Shown piece after piece: positions 1-9,584 of a DNA stretch of 64,000 bases (positions are counted from its first letter, which is position 1; each line of letters starts with the position of its first letter). Below the pieces are notes generated by a model, which saw nothing but the letters and a program-made list of their open reading frames with translations, was not told the DNA's origin and did no database searches. The stretch covers positions 806,001 to 870,000 of the forward strand of contig NZ_LR134327.1 of NCBI RefSeq assembly GCF_900636915.1, written 5' to 3'. This stretch comes from Aggregatibacter aphrophilus ATCC 33389 (GTDB lineage: Bacteria > Pseudomonadota > Gammaproteobacteria > Enterobacterales > Pasteurellaceae). The translations under genes and the position numbers were made by a program.

Positions 1-1174
1 CCAAATCTAATTTGGCGGCGTGCGCAAAATCGGCCACCTCTTGGTGACAAAGCTGCGTATTATCGCCCAATTCCGCCATATCACCAACAACAAAGACGCG
101 AAATGCCGGATATTTTTGCAACTCAGAAATAGCGGATTTCATAGAGCCTACGTTAGCGTTGTAGGTATCATCTAAGAGTAAGAGATTTTCACAAGGCTCA
201 ATTGGGAACAAGCGCCCTTTCACTTGGGATTTCATCGCCAAGCCGTTTTGTACATCCTGCAAACTCGCACCGACATTCATTGCCAATGCAGTTGCCGCCA
301 AGGCATTGCTGACATTATGTTCACCCAAATAAGAAGAATGAATTTGAATACTGCCTTTTGGCGTATGTAAAAGAAAAGAAGCACCCTGCTCGGAAAATAC
401 AATGTTTTCAGCATAATAATCGGCTTGCGGATTATCGTAAGCAAAATATTGCACCGAATGGTCACCGATTTCTGCCTGCCATTTTTGTTGATAATTATGG
501 GTGAGATTAATAATTGCAGTGCCGTTTGAGGTTAGTCCACGGTAAATTTCGCCTTTGGCGGTTGCTACGCCGTCAAGAGAACCAAATCCTTCCAAATGTG
601 CCGCCGCCACGTTATTCACCAACGCGACATCAGGTTGCGCCAAGGCGGTGGTATAAGCAATTTCACCGATATGATTCGCTCCAAGTTCAATGACGGCAAA
701 TTTATGTTGTTCCGTTAAGCGTAATAATGTGAGCGGCACGCCGATGTCATTGTTGAAGTTGCCGTGGGTAAATAAAACATCGTCAAAATCCACCGCACTT
801 TGCTGCAAAATGGCAGCCGTCATTTCTTTTACAGTGGTCTTGCCGGAAGAGCCTGTCATAGCAACGGTTTTCGGATTAATCTTTTTGCGTAACCATTTAG
901 CCAGTTGTCCGAGCGCTAAACGGGTGTCTTTTACCACTAACTGCGCGATCGAAGCGTTTGTTTGGCGTTCCACTACGGCGGCAATACAACCTTGTTCAGC
1001 AGCTTTATCTAAATAATGATGGGCATCAAAATGTTCGCCTTTTAAGGCAAAGAACAAACCTTTCGAGATGGATTGGCGGCTGTCAGTGCTGACGTTTTCT
1101 ACCGTAAGTGCGCCGTCGCCAAGTAATTGAGCATCTAAAATAGAAGCAAGTTGAGAAAGAGATAATGTAATCAT
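1..1174 (-). CDS. murF: MurF, UDP-MurNAc-tripeptide--D-Ala-D-Ala ligase (3' part missing)
   Basis: Reading the minus strand from the ATG at 1174 gives an uninterrupted frame to the window edge (about 391 codons, C-terminus missing). It starts MITLSLSQLASIL and contains the ATP-binding P-loop GSSGKTTVKEM near residue 108 and the Mur-ligase segment LLLDDTYNANVGSMK near residue 335. MurF is the cytoplasmic ligase that adds D-Ala-D-Ala to the UDP-MurNAc-tripeptide, the last soluble step of peptidoglycan precursor synthesis. The start lies 7 bp after the murE stop, so the two are surely co-transcribed as part of the division/cell-wall cluster. Truncation is due only to the window boundary. Confidence 0.95.
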   Translation of the reverse strand, partial: MITLSLSQLASILDAQLLGDGALTVENVSTDSRQSISKGLFFALKGEHFDAHHYLDKAAEQGCIAAVVERQTNASIAQLVVKDTRLALGQLAKWLRKKINPKTVAMTGSSGKTTVKEMTAAILQQSAVDFDDVLFTHGNFNNDIGVPLTLLRLTEQHKFAVIELGANHIGEIAYTTALAQPDVALVNNVAAAHLEGFGSLDGVATAKGEIYRGLTSNGTAIINLTHNYQQKWQAEIGDHSVQYFAYDNPQADYYAENIVFSEQGASFLLHTPKGSIQIHSSYLGEHNVSNALAATALAMNVGASLQDVQNGLAMKSQVKGRLFPIEPCENLLLLDDTYNANVGSMKSAISELQKYPAFRVFVVGDMAELGDNTQLCHQEVADFAHAAKLDL

Positions 1175-1181
1175 GTTATTT

Positions 1182-2648
1182 TTAGTGAGATAAATAGTGT
1201 CGGGCTACTTCTTGGTCGGAAAAATGGTGCTTGGTTTTGCCGATAATTTGATAATCTTCATGACCTTTACCGGCAATTAAAATAACGTCATTTTCCACCG
1301 CACTTTTAATCGCCGTAGCAATGGCTTCTTCACGTTGATGTATCACTTGCACCGCTTGCGGATTAATGAAACCTTTCAAAATATCCGCCATGATTTGGGT
1401 ATGATCTTCCGTACGCGGATTGTCATCCGTCGCAATCACGTGATCAGATAATTTTTCCGCAATACCTGCCATTAACGGACGTTTACCGCGATCACGATCA
1501 CCTCCACAACCAAAAATACACCAAAGTTTGCCATGGCAATGCAACCGTGCTGCCTGTAAGGCTTTTTCTAAAGCATCCGGTGTGTGAGCATAATCTACGA
1601 TGACAGTGGGTTTATGAGTTGCCGTCAACATTTCCATACGACCGCATACACCGTTGAGTTTATTTACGCTGTTCACCAATTCACTTAAAGAATAACCCAA
1701 GGTTAACAACGTAGCTGTCACCAATAATAGATTGCTGACATTAAACGCGCCGATTAAAGCACTGTGTAATTCGCCATCCCCCCATGAAGATGCAAACTTG
1801 ATCACCGCACCTTTATGATGAAAACGCACATCAACCGCTTTTAACCACTGTGTTTGCTGAGGTGAAAAGTCAGGATTGGTACTCACGGCAACAGCATTCG
1901 GTAATTCCCTCAACCACGCTACACCTGTCGGGTCATCAGCATCAATAATTTGGTGGCGACTATCTAATTCGGTGAATAACCGTTTTTTGGCTGCCGCATA
2001 ATTTTCCATGTAGTGATGATAATCAAGATGATCTCGACTTAAATTAGTAAATACTACCGCACTGAAGTGTAATGCTTCTACACGATGTTGCACCAAACCA
2101 TGAGATGATACTTCAATGGCGGCAAAATCAGCTCCTTGAGCGACAAAGTCGGCAAGCGAGGCTTGGATCTCTACCGCAGAACCTGTGGTATTGGTAGCCT
2201 CTTTTATTTGACCGAATAAGCCATTCCCAATCGTCCCCATTACGGCAGAGTTATGGCCTAATAACTGAGTCCATTGGGCTAATAATTGTGCTGTTGTGGT
2301 TTTACCGTTGGTGCCGGTAACACCGACTAAGGTAAGGCGTTTGGAGGGCGATTGGTAAAATACATCCGCCAAACGCGAGAGATTTTCACTTAATTGATAA
2401 AAAGCAACCAAAGGAACATTTTGTTCGTAATGAATTTGCAAATGCTGTTGGGCAGAATCGGCTTCAAAAATGACCGCACTTGCGCCGTTCTGTAAGGCTT
2501 GCGGGATATATTGGCGACCATCGGTTTGATGACCTTTAATCGCAATAAAAAGACAGCCGGCCTTTGCAGTTCGGCTGTCTAGTGTCATGTGGATAAGATT
2601 GACGTCTCCTTCAATATCAATCCCTAAAAGGTGGGTTAATCGGTGCAT
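1182..2648 (-). CDS. murE: MurE, UDP-MurNAc-L-Ala-D-Glu--meso-DAP ligase
   Basis: A 488-residue Mur ligase, normal length for the family. The N-terminal UMP-binding domain is followed by the P-loop [10 protein letters not shown] (about residues 109-118), and near residue 410 lies DNPRTED, the DNPR motif known to select meso-diaminopimelate rather than lysine. It adds the third residue of the stem peptide in the cytoplasm. The gene sits 17 bp after ftsI and 7 bp before murF in the order mraZ-rsmH-ftsL-ftsI-murE-murF, as in Haemophilus and E. coli. No defect is visible. Confidence 0.97.
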   Translation of the reverse strand: MHRLTHLLGIDIEGDVNLIHMTLDSRTAKAGCLFIAIKGHQTDGRQYIPQALQNGASAVIFEADSAQQHLQIHYEQNVPLVAFYQLSENLSRLADVFYQSPSKRLTLVGVTGTNGKTTTAQLLAQWTQLLGHNSAVMGTIGNGLFGQIKEATNTTGSAVEIQASLADFVAQGADFAAIEVSSHGLVQHRVEALHFSAVVFTNLSRDHLDYHHYMENYAAAKKRLFTELDSRHQIIDADDPTGVAWLRELPNAVAVSTNPDFSPQQTQWLKAVDVRFHHKGAVIKFASSWGDGELHSALIGAFNVSNLLLVTATLLTLGYSLSELVNSVNKLNGVCGRMEMLTATHKPTVIVDYAHTPDALEKALQAARLHCHGKLWCIFGCGGDRDRGKRPLMAGIAEKLSDHVIATDDNPRTEDHTQIMADILKGFINPQAVQVIHQREEAIATAIKSAVENDVILIAGKGHEDYQIIGKTKHHFSDQEVARHYLSH

Positions 2649-2665
2649 GATTTAATCTCATCAAA

Positions 2666-4489
2666 TTAGTTTACGCCGCTAGGTTTCTTATCACTCAGAC
2701 GAACCGTACGTCTTGCAGTCTTGTCTTGCTCAACACCATCAGGCGCAACATTATTGGTTCGCAAGGCATAACTCATAATGCTGGAGAAGACCGGTGCAGA
2801 AATCGCACCACCATAATATTGGCCAGCTTTCGGATCGTTAATTAAAACCACTAAGGCATAACGAGGATCGCTAACTGGTGCAATACCGGCAGTATAAGCC
2901 ACATATTTATCGACGTAACGACCGTTTTCCAATTTTTTCGCTGTACCGGTTTTAATACCAACACGATATCCTTCCACCAATGCACGGCCATTTTTAATCG
3001 CCACTTTTTCCATCATATTCACAACTTCACGTGTCATTTTTTCGGAGAAGACACGATTACCAATCACTGGTGGATCCACTTTAGTGATGGAAAGCGGACG
3101 ATAAATTCCAAAGCTACCGAGTGTCACATAAGCGCGGGCAATTTGTAACGGAGTTGCATTCAAACCATAACCATAGGCAACGTTAGCACGCTCAATGTCT
3201 GACCAACGGGCACGATGTGCATTTAACAAACCGGACTGTTCGCCAATTAATCCTAAATCGGTCGGCTTGCCTAATCCGGCACTTTGATAAGTATCCATCA
3301 AAGCACTTGGTGGCATACGCAAGGCCAAGCGGCTTACACCACGGTTACTGGAGTTTTCTAAAATACCGTCCAAACTTAATCTGTCACGTGGCGCCACGTC
3401 TTTAACTTCATGGCCATTTAAAATTAACGGTCCGGTGTTAATAATTTCATCACGGCGTACAGCACCGCGTTCAAGTGCGGTTAAAACGACAAACGGTTTT
3501 ACCGTAGAACCTGGCTCGAAAGTATCCGTAATGGCGCGGTTACGCGTTAATTCAGACTTCACGCCAGTACGGTTATTCGGGTTATAAGAAGGCGCATTCG
3601 CCATAGCCAACACTTCACCGGTACGCACATCCACCAATACGGCAGTGCCGGATTCGGCTTTGTTTTCCGCCACAGCTTTCTTAATTTCACGATACATCAT
3701 GGACTGTAATTTTTCGTCGATACTCAAGGTGACATCTTGCGCATCGTATTTTTTCACATCCGAAATATTCTCCACGATGTTGCCGAATTTATCCTTACGA
3801 TAAGTTAATGAACCGGATTTACCGACTAACATGGAATCAAAACTCTTTTCGATGCCTTCGATACCAGAACCATCAATATTGGTATAACCGATTAAATGAG
3901 CGGTCTCCTCTACGCGCGGGTAAAAACGACGAGCCTCCGATTTTAAAACGATACCGGTAATTTTTAAATCTTTAACATACTGTGCGAGTGTTGGTGAAAT
4001 TTGGCGAGATAAATACACAAAACGTGATTTTGGGTCTTTTTCCACTCGCTTAACTAAATTGCCGTAAGAAATTCCCAAAGCTTCCGCCAGTTTTTGCCAG
4101 CGCTCTTTGTCTTTTAAGGAGTTTTCATCAAAGATAAATTTCGGATCTGCCACCACAGAATACATTGGTACGCTGACGGACAAAAGTTGACCGTTACGAT
4201 CCAAAATAGAACCGCGCACGAACTGAATTTCTTGTTTGCGTAAAGAACGTTTATCCGCTTCATCTATTAATGAATCAGCATTCACGATTTGCACATATGC
4301 AGCTTGGGTAACAAGAGCGATTAATCCCATAAAAATCAAGCTTAAGGCTGAAATATAACGGGCTTTCAAAAAACTCTTTTCATAGACAATCTTCGGTTTA
4401 TTTGGTTTTACCGCAGAACCGCTATGAGATAAGCTTTTTGTTGTTTTTTTCGGTTTAATCGGTTTGACTGATTTATTAAACTTGACCAT
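2666..4489 (-). CDS. ftsI: FtsI (PBP3), septal peptidoglycan transpeptidase
   Basis: 607 residues from the chosen ATG at 4489. A longer frame begins at a GTG at 4498, but that GTG overlaps the GGAAGG ribosome-binding site, and family members begin MVKFN, so the ATG is preferred. There is a basic cytoplasmic tail, one membrane anchor (about residues 46-66), a pedestal domain, and the transpeptidase domain with STVK (active serine about 328), SSN (about 380-382) and KTG (about 513-515). FtsI cross-links septal peptidoglycan in the divisome and is the target of several beta-lactams. It follows ftsL by 17 bp. After the KTG motif the sequence reads [13 protein letters not shown]; see findings. Confidence 0.97.
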   Translation of the reverse strand: MVKFNKSVKPIKPKKTTKSLSHSGSAVKPNKPKIVYEKSFLKARYISALSLIFMGLIALVTQAAYVQIVNADSLIDEADKRSLRKQEIQFVRGSILDRNGQLLSVSVPMYSVVADPKFIFDENSLKDKERWQKLAEALGISYGNLVKRVEKDPKSRFVYLSRQISPTLAQYVKDLKITGIVLKSEARRFYPRVEETAHLIGYTNIDGSGIEGIEKSFDSMLVGKSGSLTYRKDKFGNIVENISDVKKYDAQDVTLSIDEKLQSMMYREIKKAVAENKAESGTAVLVDVRTGEVLAMANAPSYNPNNRTGVKSELTRNRAITDTFEPGSTVKPFVVLTALERGAVRRDEIINTGPLILNGHEVKDVAPRDRLSLDGILENSSNRGVSRLALRMPPSALMDTYQSAGLGKPTDLGLIGEQSGLLNAHRARWSDIERANVAYGYGLNATPLQIARAYVTLGSFGIYRPLSITKVDPPVIGNRVFSEKMTREVVNMMEKVAIKNGRALVEGYRVGIKTGTAKKLENGRYVDKYVAYTAGIAPVSDPRYALVVLINDPKAGQYYGGAISAPVFSSIMSYALRTNNVAPDGVEQDKTARRTVRLSDKKPSGVN

Positions 4490-4506
4490 ATTAATCACCT
4501 TCCATG

Positions 4507-4824
4507 CTACTCAAGAATAACAACTTCTTGTTCGGGTGTTGCACGTTGCATGCCTAATTGTTTGGCAATTGCTTCAATTCTCGTATTATCACTTAATGTC
4601 GCTTCTTCTAATTTTAAATTTAAAAATTCATTTTCAAGCGCTTGGTGCTGCAAGACCAAATCCCCTTTTTCCGCCACCAAGCCACGGGTTTGGTGTGTAA
4701 TCCAAACCGTGCCGAGAGCACTGATGGTAATGGCCAATAGCAAGAGCAACACTAACTTATTGGAAGTAAATAAATCTTCCATAATGATCTCTTGTAACGG
4801 GAATCTGTCGTTATTTTCCAACAT
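4507..4824 (-). CDS. ftsL: FtsL, divisome bitopic membrane protein
   Basis: 105 residues: a short cytoplasmic part, one hydrophobic span (about 23-43, [20 protein letters not shown]), then a heptad-like periplasmic coiled coil. This is the FtsL layout; sequence conservation in this family is poor, so identification rests on size, topology and position between rsmH and ftsI. FtsL forms a complex with FtsB and FtsQ and helps activate FtsW/FtsI. Its ATG overlaps the rsmH TGA by one base (TGATG), indicating translational coupling. Confidence 0.92.
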   Translation of the reverse strand: MLENNDRFPLQEIIMEDLFTSNKLVLLLLLAITISALGTVWITHQTRGLVAEKGDLVLQHQALENEFLNLKLEEATLSDNTRIEAIAKQLGMQRATPEQEVVILE

Positions 4825-5792
4825 CAGTTCAATCTCTCCGCAACACGTAATACGGCACTTCTAGCACGCGGATTTTGGGCAATTTCCGCATCCGTAGGCA
4901 TAATTGCCTTACCAATAACTTTTAAAGTTTGATTACGTTGAATTTGGTCTTCACGCAAAGGCAACCCTTTTGGAATCTCCCTACCTTGACTTTGCTTGCG
5001 CATGAAATGCTTTACCATGCGATCTTCCAATGAATGAAAGCTAATCACAGACAAACGTCCTGCCGGAGCCAACACAGTTAATGCGGATTGCAACACTTTT
5101 TCCAATTCATCCAATTCGGCATTAATAAAAATACGAATAGCTTGAAAACTGCGGGTCGCCGGGTGTTTGTGTTTATCTTTGAACGGCACGGTATGTGCAA
5201 TTAATTCGGCAAGTTGCAAGGTACGGGTTAAAAATTCATTGCCATTTTGCACCGCACTTTTATTGTAATCGACGATAGCTTTGGCAATTTTTTTGGCAAA
5301 ACGCTCTTCCCCAAAGGTTTTTAACACCCATGCTAAATCTTGTTCGGAAACTTGTTGCAACCATTCAGCAGCAGATATGCCTTTACTGTCATCCATTCGC
5401 ATATCCAATGGGCCGTCTTTCATGAAACTGAAACCGCGCGCTGCATCATCTAATTGCGGAGAAGATACGCCGAGATCAAGCAAAATACCGTCAATTTTGC
5501 CAACTAACCCCCGTTTTTCACAAATTGATAAGATTTCCGAAAATGTGTTGTGTTCAATCTGAAAACGTGGGTCTTGAATTTTTTGGGCTTCCGCTACAGC
5601 CTTAGGATCACGATCGATAGCAATTAATTTGCCATTAGCGGATAATTTGGAGAGGATCAAGCGGGAATGTCCGCCACGACCGAATGTACCATCAATGTAA
5701 ATACCATTTTCTTTCAATGCCAAACCGTCAACGGTTTCATGTAACAAAACCGTTGAATGCTCAACTGACGAAAAGGCATTTAAATGAGTCAT
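4824..5792 (-). CDS. rsmH: RsmH (MraW), 16S rRNA m4C1402 methyltransferase
   Basis: 322 residues, slightly longer than the E. coli protein. The SAM-binding motif [14 protein letters not shown] lies near residues 33-46, [12 protein letters not shown] near 103-114, and the C-terminal [12 protein letters not shown] segment typical of RsmH is present. The enzyme N4-methylates C1402 of 16S rRNA in the decoding centre. It follows mraZ after about 110 bp that hold a long hairpin, and overlaps ftsL by one base. Confidence 0.96.
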   Translation of the reverse strand: MTHLNAFSSVEHSTVLLHETVDGLALKENGIYIDGTFGRGGHSRLILSKLSANGKLIAIDRDPKAVAEAQKIQDPRFQIEHNTFSEILSICEKRGLVGKIDGILLDLGVSSPQLDDAARGFSFMKDGPLDMRMDDSKGISAAEWLQQVSEQDLAWVLKTFGEERFAKKIAKAIVDYNKSAVQNGNEFLTRTLQLAELIAHTVPFKDKHKHPATRSFQAIRIFINAELDELEKVLQSALTVLAPAGRLSVISFHSLEDRMVKHFMRKQSQGREIPKGLPLREDQIQRNQTLKVIGKAIMPTDAEIAQNPRARSAVLRVAERLN

Positions 5793-5838
5793 AAATCATT
5801 ACCAATGGTACACAAAAATTGCAATGTAAAATAAAGAG

Positions 5839-5869
5839 AAGATAGAGCGGCGTAACCGCCGCTTATCTT
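5839..5869. terminator. Long stem-loop between mraZ and rsmH
   Basis: AAGATAGAGCGGCG, loop TAAC, then CGCCGCTTATCTT: a 13-bp stem with one bulged base in one arm. It lies in the 110-bp gap between mraZ and rsmH. On the minus strand it is followed only by an interrupted T-rich run (CTCTTTATTTT), so it may act as a weak terminator, a processing site or an mRNA stability element. Function is inferred. Confidence 0.5.
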
Positions 5870-5901
5870 TTGCTAGTGCTGCTGTTCGGTGAGTTTTACT
5901 C

Positions 5902-6360
5902 TTATAGTGACAGCGTTTTTAATTTTTCCGATAGCGCAAATGTATCTGTTGCGCCCAGTGCCATATCTTGTTCCACTTGGGCTTGCCATTCAGCATCACT
6001 CCAAATTTCAAACTTATTAAGTTGCCCAACCAACATAATGGATTTTTCCAATTTGGCATGTTGGCGTAGCGGACCACTAATTAAAATTCGACCGGCATTA
6101 TCTAATTCACACTCAGTTGCGTATCCCAACATTACCCGTTGTAGGCTGCGTTGTACGGGATCGAAGTTGGAGAGCTCAAGCAGCTTTTGTTCAATGACCT
6201 CCCACTCTTTGAGAGGGTAAAGCAATAAACAAGGTTGACGAATATCTACGGTACAAACCATTTGCCCTTGATTTTGTTCCAAAAGCTCGGCGCGATAGCG
6301 GGTTGGGATAGCAAGCCTACCCTTCGCATCTAAATGGACTGCCGAAGCTCCACGAAACAT
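5902..6360 (-). CDS. mraZ: MraZ, AbrB-fold transcriptional regulator of the dcw cluster
   Basis: 152 residues from the ATG at 6360, matching the usual MraZ length and start ([20 protein letters not shown]). An upstream in-frame GTG at 6369 would add three residues but sits on the AAAGGTGA ribosome-binding site, so it is rejected. The protein has two AbrB-like (swapped-hairpin) halves, each with the DxxGR signature: DAKGR near residue 11 and DNAGR near 88. MraZ is known to repress its own cluster by binding short direct repeats upstream; such repeats are present here. Cytoplasmic. Confidence 0.95.
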   Translation of the reverse strand: MFRGASAVHLDAKGRLAIPTRYRAELLEQNQGQMVCTVDIRQPCLLLYPLKEWEVIEQKLLELSNFDPVQRSLQRVMLGYATECELDNAGRILISGPLRQHAKLEKSIMLVGQLNKFEIWSDAEWQAQVEQDMALGATDTFALSEKLKTLSL

Positions 6361-6408
6361 GAAATTCACCTTTTATTCTGTTTACTCGCTCTGAATTTGG
6401 GATTTCGA

Positions 6409-6443
6409 TCCAAATTTCACCACAAAAAACCACTTTTTACCAC
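6409..6443 (-). promoter_or_regulatory. MraZ operator: three ACCAC/GTGGT repeats with 10-bp period
   Basis: The plus strand has ACCAC at 6419-6423, 6429-6433 and 6439-6443, exactly one helical turn apart; the minus (sense) strand reads GTGGT N5 GTGGT N5 GTGGT. A degenerate fourth unit (TCCAA) lies in phase at 6409. MraZ operators in other bacteria are TGGGN/GTGG-type repeats with 5-bp gaps upstream of mraZ, so autoregulation is a strong inference. A possible promoter just upstream on the same strand is TTGCAA, 17 bp, TAAACT (about 6448-6482), placing the repeats around the start of transcription. Confidence 0.75.
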
Positions 6444-6561
6444 TTTGGGCTAAGTTTATTATTTGTTTGCTCAAGTTGCAAGCGCTTTCATAAAAGGATC
6501 ATGTAAAGTTTTGTATATTTTTTAATAGTCACAATATGTTGCCGATGATTTTCTCCACATA

Positions 6562-6598
6562 AAAAAACATCCTGCCAATATTCATTAGCAGGATGTTT
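6562..6598 (-). terminator. Intrinsic terminator of the cstA-like gene
   Basis: On the minus strand AAACATCCTGC, a 12-nt loop, GCAGGATGTTT followed by a T run. It lies about 40 bp after the stop of the CstA-family gene and is a textbook Rho-independent terminator. Confidence 0.85.
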
Positions 6599-6638
6599 GG
6601 TAAGTAGTGAAGGATCCGCAAAAAGTGCGGTCACTATT

Positions 6639-8237
6639 TTATTGTTTTGCTAGATCAGTAACTAACGATTCCGGATCAGGTTCGCCAGAGCGTTTAACCA
6701 AAGCGAAGAATAATACAACGCATACGATGGTTGTCGCAAAGCCTAAATACACGGATAACTGATAGTCTAATCCAAACCCGATTTTATTGTAGTACAAGTA
6801 AGTCGCACAAACTGTAGTAATAAACCATGCCGGAATAGACGCCACCCAGTGGAATTTATGATAGCGATACAAATAAGCTGCGGCTGTCCATAACATCACC
6901 ATTGCGGTCATTTGGTTCGCCCAAGTGAAGTAGCGCCATAACACGCTGAAGTCAATGGTAGATACAAAATAACCTAATACGAACAACGGAACAGCAATGA
7001 ATAAACGTTTAGTAAGTGAACGTTGATCAATATTGAAGATCTCAGCTAATTGTAAACGTGCTGCACGGAATGCTGTATCGCCGGAAGTAATTGGCAATAC
7101 CACGACCCCCAACACCGCAAAGATACCACCGATGAAACCTAAGAAGTGTAGTGAACTGTCATATACCACTTTAGATGGTGAACCTGCTGCGATAGCGTCT
7201 TGTAAGGCTTGTGGATTCTCATAGAATGCAAGCCCCACCATACACCATACTAATGCAATAACACCTTCAGTAATCATCGCACCGTAGAAAATGAAACGAC
7301 CTTCTTTTTCATTTTCCGCACAACGCGCCATTAATGGGGTTTGTGTCGCATGGAAACCGGATAACGCACCACAGGAAATGGTTAAGAACAATAATGGCCA
7401 AATTGGCACATCACCTTTCACTTGGAAGTTTTGTGTGAATTTATCCAAGGTTAAACCTTGACCATCGGCATTAATCGTACGGAAAAACTCAATTGGATCC
7501 GTTGCACTGAAGTGTGCAGACACCAAACCGTACACCATACCCACAGACATAAAGAGCAACAACGCGCCAAAGAGCGGGTAAATGCGACCAATAATTTTGT
7601 CAATTGGTAACAAGGTTGCAAGAATATAGTAAGCGAAGATAGTGAGTGTCCACACAGAAACGATTGTTGTTTTATCCATACCCCAAACAGTCAAACCACC
7701 AGCTTCAACAGCATGGTGAACCGCCTCGGCATCGCCTAATTGCAATGCCCCTTGGGAAGCGCCCATGACATCCATCGTAATAGTACCCATTAACTGGGCC
7801 GGGCTTGCAACAAATACCACACCAACCAATAAGAGAAGAACAAGAGCTAAAACGTTAATAAATACTTTGACCGGGCGACCCAAGAATTTACCGGCCAAAT
7901 AAGGCATAGTTGCGCCACCGTGGCGAATACTTAACATACCGCAGAAATAGTCATGCACTGCACCGGCGAAAATACAACCGATGACGATCCACAACATCGC
8001 TACAGGTCCGTATAACGCACCGAGAATCGGACCAAAAATCGGGCCGGTACCAGCAATATTCAATACCTGAATTAACCAAATTTTGGTTTTGGACATTGGC
8101 ATGTAATCCACGCCATCGTTGACTTGGTAAGCCGGTGTTTGACGCTTAGGATTGATGACAAAAATCTTCTCAATGATTTTGCCATAAACAAGGTAGCCTA
8201 AAAACAGCACTAAAACACAGAAGAAAAACCACAACAT
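6639..8237 (-). CDS. cstA: CstA-family peptide/pyruvate transporter
   Basis: 532 residues with roughly 14 hydrophobic segments, an inner-membrane carrier. The N-terminal half carries the CstA signatures (KRQTPAYQVNDGVDYMPM, then NIAGTGPIFGPILGALYGP, DYFCGMLSIRHGG, and FHATQTPLMARC near residue 297). E. coli CstA and BtsT are about 700-716 residues, so this is a shorter member, lacking most of the extra C-terminal membrane region. Family members import peptides or pyruvate under carbon limitation; the substrate here cannot be told. The start is supported by AGGA 8-11 bp upstream. A perfect CRP palindrome about 170 bp upstream fits control by carbon status. The gene has its own terminator, so it is monocistronic. 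Confidence 0.85.
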   Translation of the reverse strand: MLWFFFCVLVLFLGYLVYGKIIEKIFVINPKRQTPAYQVNDGVDYMPMSKTKIWLIQVLNIAGTGPIFGPILGALYGPVAMLWIVIGCIFAGAVHDYFCGMLSIRHGGATMPYLAGKFLGRPVKVFINVLALVLLLLVGVVFVASPAQLMGTITMDVMGASQGALQLGDAEAVHHAVEAGGLTVWGMDKTTIVSVWTLTIFAYYILATLLPIDKIIGRIYPLFGALLLFMSVGMVYGLVSAHFSATDPIEFFRTINADGQGLTLDKFTQNFQVKGDVPIWPLLFLTISCGALSGFHATQTPLMARCAENEKEGRFIFYGAMITEGVIALVWCMVGLAFYENPQALQDAIAAGSPSKVVYDSSLHFLGFIGGIFAVLGVVVLPITSGDTAFRAARLQLAEIFNIDQRSLTKRLFIAVPLFVLGYFVSTIDFSVLWRYFTWANQMTAMVMLWTAAAYLYRYHKFHWVASIPAWFITTVCATYLYYNKIGFGLDYQLSVYLGFATTIVCVVLFFALVKRSGEPDPESLVTDLAKQ

Positions 8238-8523
8238 ATGAGAATCCTATGTAAAGAACCTATTTTATTCCAAAAACGAAAGAAACAGGTTCAAGTTAAT
8301 GTTTAAATTATTTTACTCATAATGGAGTAAGCGACGGTATTTTAGGCTGCGGTTACAATTAAGTAAACAAACTATGATCCATCGGTTTAAAATATCTTCA
8401 CAAAATGTGATATTAATCACACTTTCAAAGTGAACAAAAAGTGTGGTGAAAATATCTTATGTTTTTAGTTAAAATCGCTACATTGTGAGAGCTTCATCAA
8501 CATTAATGCTATCAGAGAAAATC
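8238..8523. other. Intergenic region between cstA-like gene and zinc-ribbon pseudogene
   Basis: About 286 bp, AT-rich, holding the CRP site at 8406-8421 and presumably divergent promoters. I could not assign the -10/-35 elements with confidence. No RNA gene or ORF is seen. Confidence 0.6.
8406..8421. promoter_or_regulatory. Perfect CRP-binding site
   Basis: TGTGATATTAATCACA matches the consensus TGTGA-N6-TCACA without mismatch. It lies about 170 bp upstream of the cstA-like start and about 100 bp upstream of the divergent zinc-ribbon remnant. cstA is a CRP-activated gene in E. coli, so control of the transporter by cAMP-CRP is the natural inference. Confidence 0.8.
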
Positions 8524-8746
8524 ATGTTACATTGTTGCCCTGAATGCCGTAAAAAATCAGTGAAAGTGCAGAGTTTTGCCCCAATTGTGTTTTTTCATTT
8601 AAGCCGAAAAATCTCGAAATTTATAAACAAAAACTGAAAGAGCGTCGATTGCACAATGAAGAAATTAACCGTAAGAGCGTTAAATTTGGGGAACAATTTT
8701 TGCCTTAGTGCTAATTGTGGCAGGTCGGCTTACTAATAATCCATAA
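8524..8746 (+). pseudogene. Frameshifted small zinc-ribbon membrane protein
   Basis: The ATG at 8524 starts MLHCCPECRKKSVK with a CPEC pair; the frame then breaks. One base over, the reading continues AEFCPNCVFSFKPKNLEIYK and KLKERRLHNEEINRK, giving the second CPNC pair of a zinc ribbon and a basic helix. A second shift near 8690 brings in FALVLIVAGRLTNNP followed by TAA at 8744-8746, a short membrane span. The three pieces together make a plausible protein of about 73 residues: zinc ribbon, basic linker, C-terminal anchor. Two frameshifts make it a probable pseudogene; sequencing error is the alternative. The exact family is not recognised. Confidence 0.5.
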
Positions 8747-8774
8747 AAAAATGGGCAGTTTTCTGCCCATTTTT
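8746..8774. terminator. Bidirectional terminator
   Basis: AAAAAATGGGCAG, loop TTTT, CTGCCCATTTTT: a GC-rich stem flanked by A and T runs on both sides. It separates the plus-strand zinc-ribbon remnant from the minus-strand artI remnant and can serve both. Confidence 0.85.
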
Positions 8775-8780
8775 CAATCT

Positions 8781-9500
8781 CTATTCCGCCATCCACTTGG
8801 CATAAATCTTATGATATTCACCACTGGCTTTAATGGTGGCCAAACCTTTATTGAGTCTTTCCTACAAGGCCTTATTGTATTTATTCACCACGATGCCCAC
8901 GCCATGACCAAAATATTTAGGGTTGACCACTTTTCCGCCGACAAATTGCAGTTCAGGTTCTTTTTTCATCATGTCCGCCAACAACGCCGTGTCACTTAAC
9001 ACAATGTCAATTCGCCCATTTTTTAAATCTAAAATAGCGTCTTGCAAATTCACATAAGCCTTTGGCGTATATTGTTTGGTTTCCGCCAAGGTATATTGTT
9101 GGAATGTAGAACCATTCTGAACCTCAATATTTTTTGCTTTTGCCAAATCCATGCCACCTTTTAACGCCACATAACTTGCCGAACTATCGTAGTAATAAGA
9201 ATCGCTAAACAACACTTGTTTGGCACGTGCTTCGGTAATATCAATCGAAGAGATGGCCGCATCAAAATGTTTTGTTTTAACACTGGGAATCAATGCGTCA
9301 AAAGGCGGTATTTAAAATGTGCAGACTACTTGAATTTCTTTGCAGATGGCATTGGCGATATCAATATCAACCCCACCAACTCCCATTTTTCGGTGGTTAA
9401 CTCAAAAGGCGGGTAGCTTGGTTCCGTGCCGAAAGTTAGGGTTTGAGCCCTAGCAGTGACTGCCCCCCATTAAAAAACTGCTAATAAGTACTGTTTTCAT
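8781..9500 (-). pseudogene. Degenerate second copy of artI (arginine-binding protein)
   Basis: From the ATG at 9500 (MKTVLISSFLMGGSHC, a signal-peptide start) to the TAG at 8783-8781 (last residues YHKIYAKWMAE) the minus strand parallels the intact artI at 11030-11749 almost throughout. It is broken by several in-frame stops in the N-terminal quarter, a disrupted segment near 9300, and a stop near 8860 just after VVNKYNKAL. The central part (about 8862-9293) is still open and carries the SBP_bac_3 fold motifs [13 protein letters not shown] and [12 protein letters not shown]. It cannot make a functional periplasmic binding protein. The promoter-like region upstream is preserved. Confidence 0.9.
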
Positions 9501-9584
9501 AATACCCCCTCCTTTGCTGTGAATATGATGTTGTGGTTACTATTAAATCCACAACCTTGTTTACATTTTGCTCAACATGAAAAC

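Noticed and set aside
690..1016. Plus-strand frame opposite murF
   Set aside because: Antisense shadow; the minus strand gives MurF motifs.
6361..6369. GTG start for MraZ at 6369
   Set aside because: Overlaps the ribosome-binding site of the ATG at 6360, and family members begin MFRG.
8715..8999. Plus-strand frame spanning the terminator at 8746-8774
   Set aside because: Crosses a terminator and runs antisense to the artI remnant.
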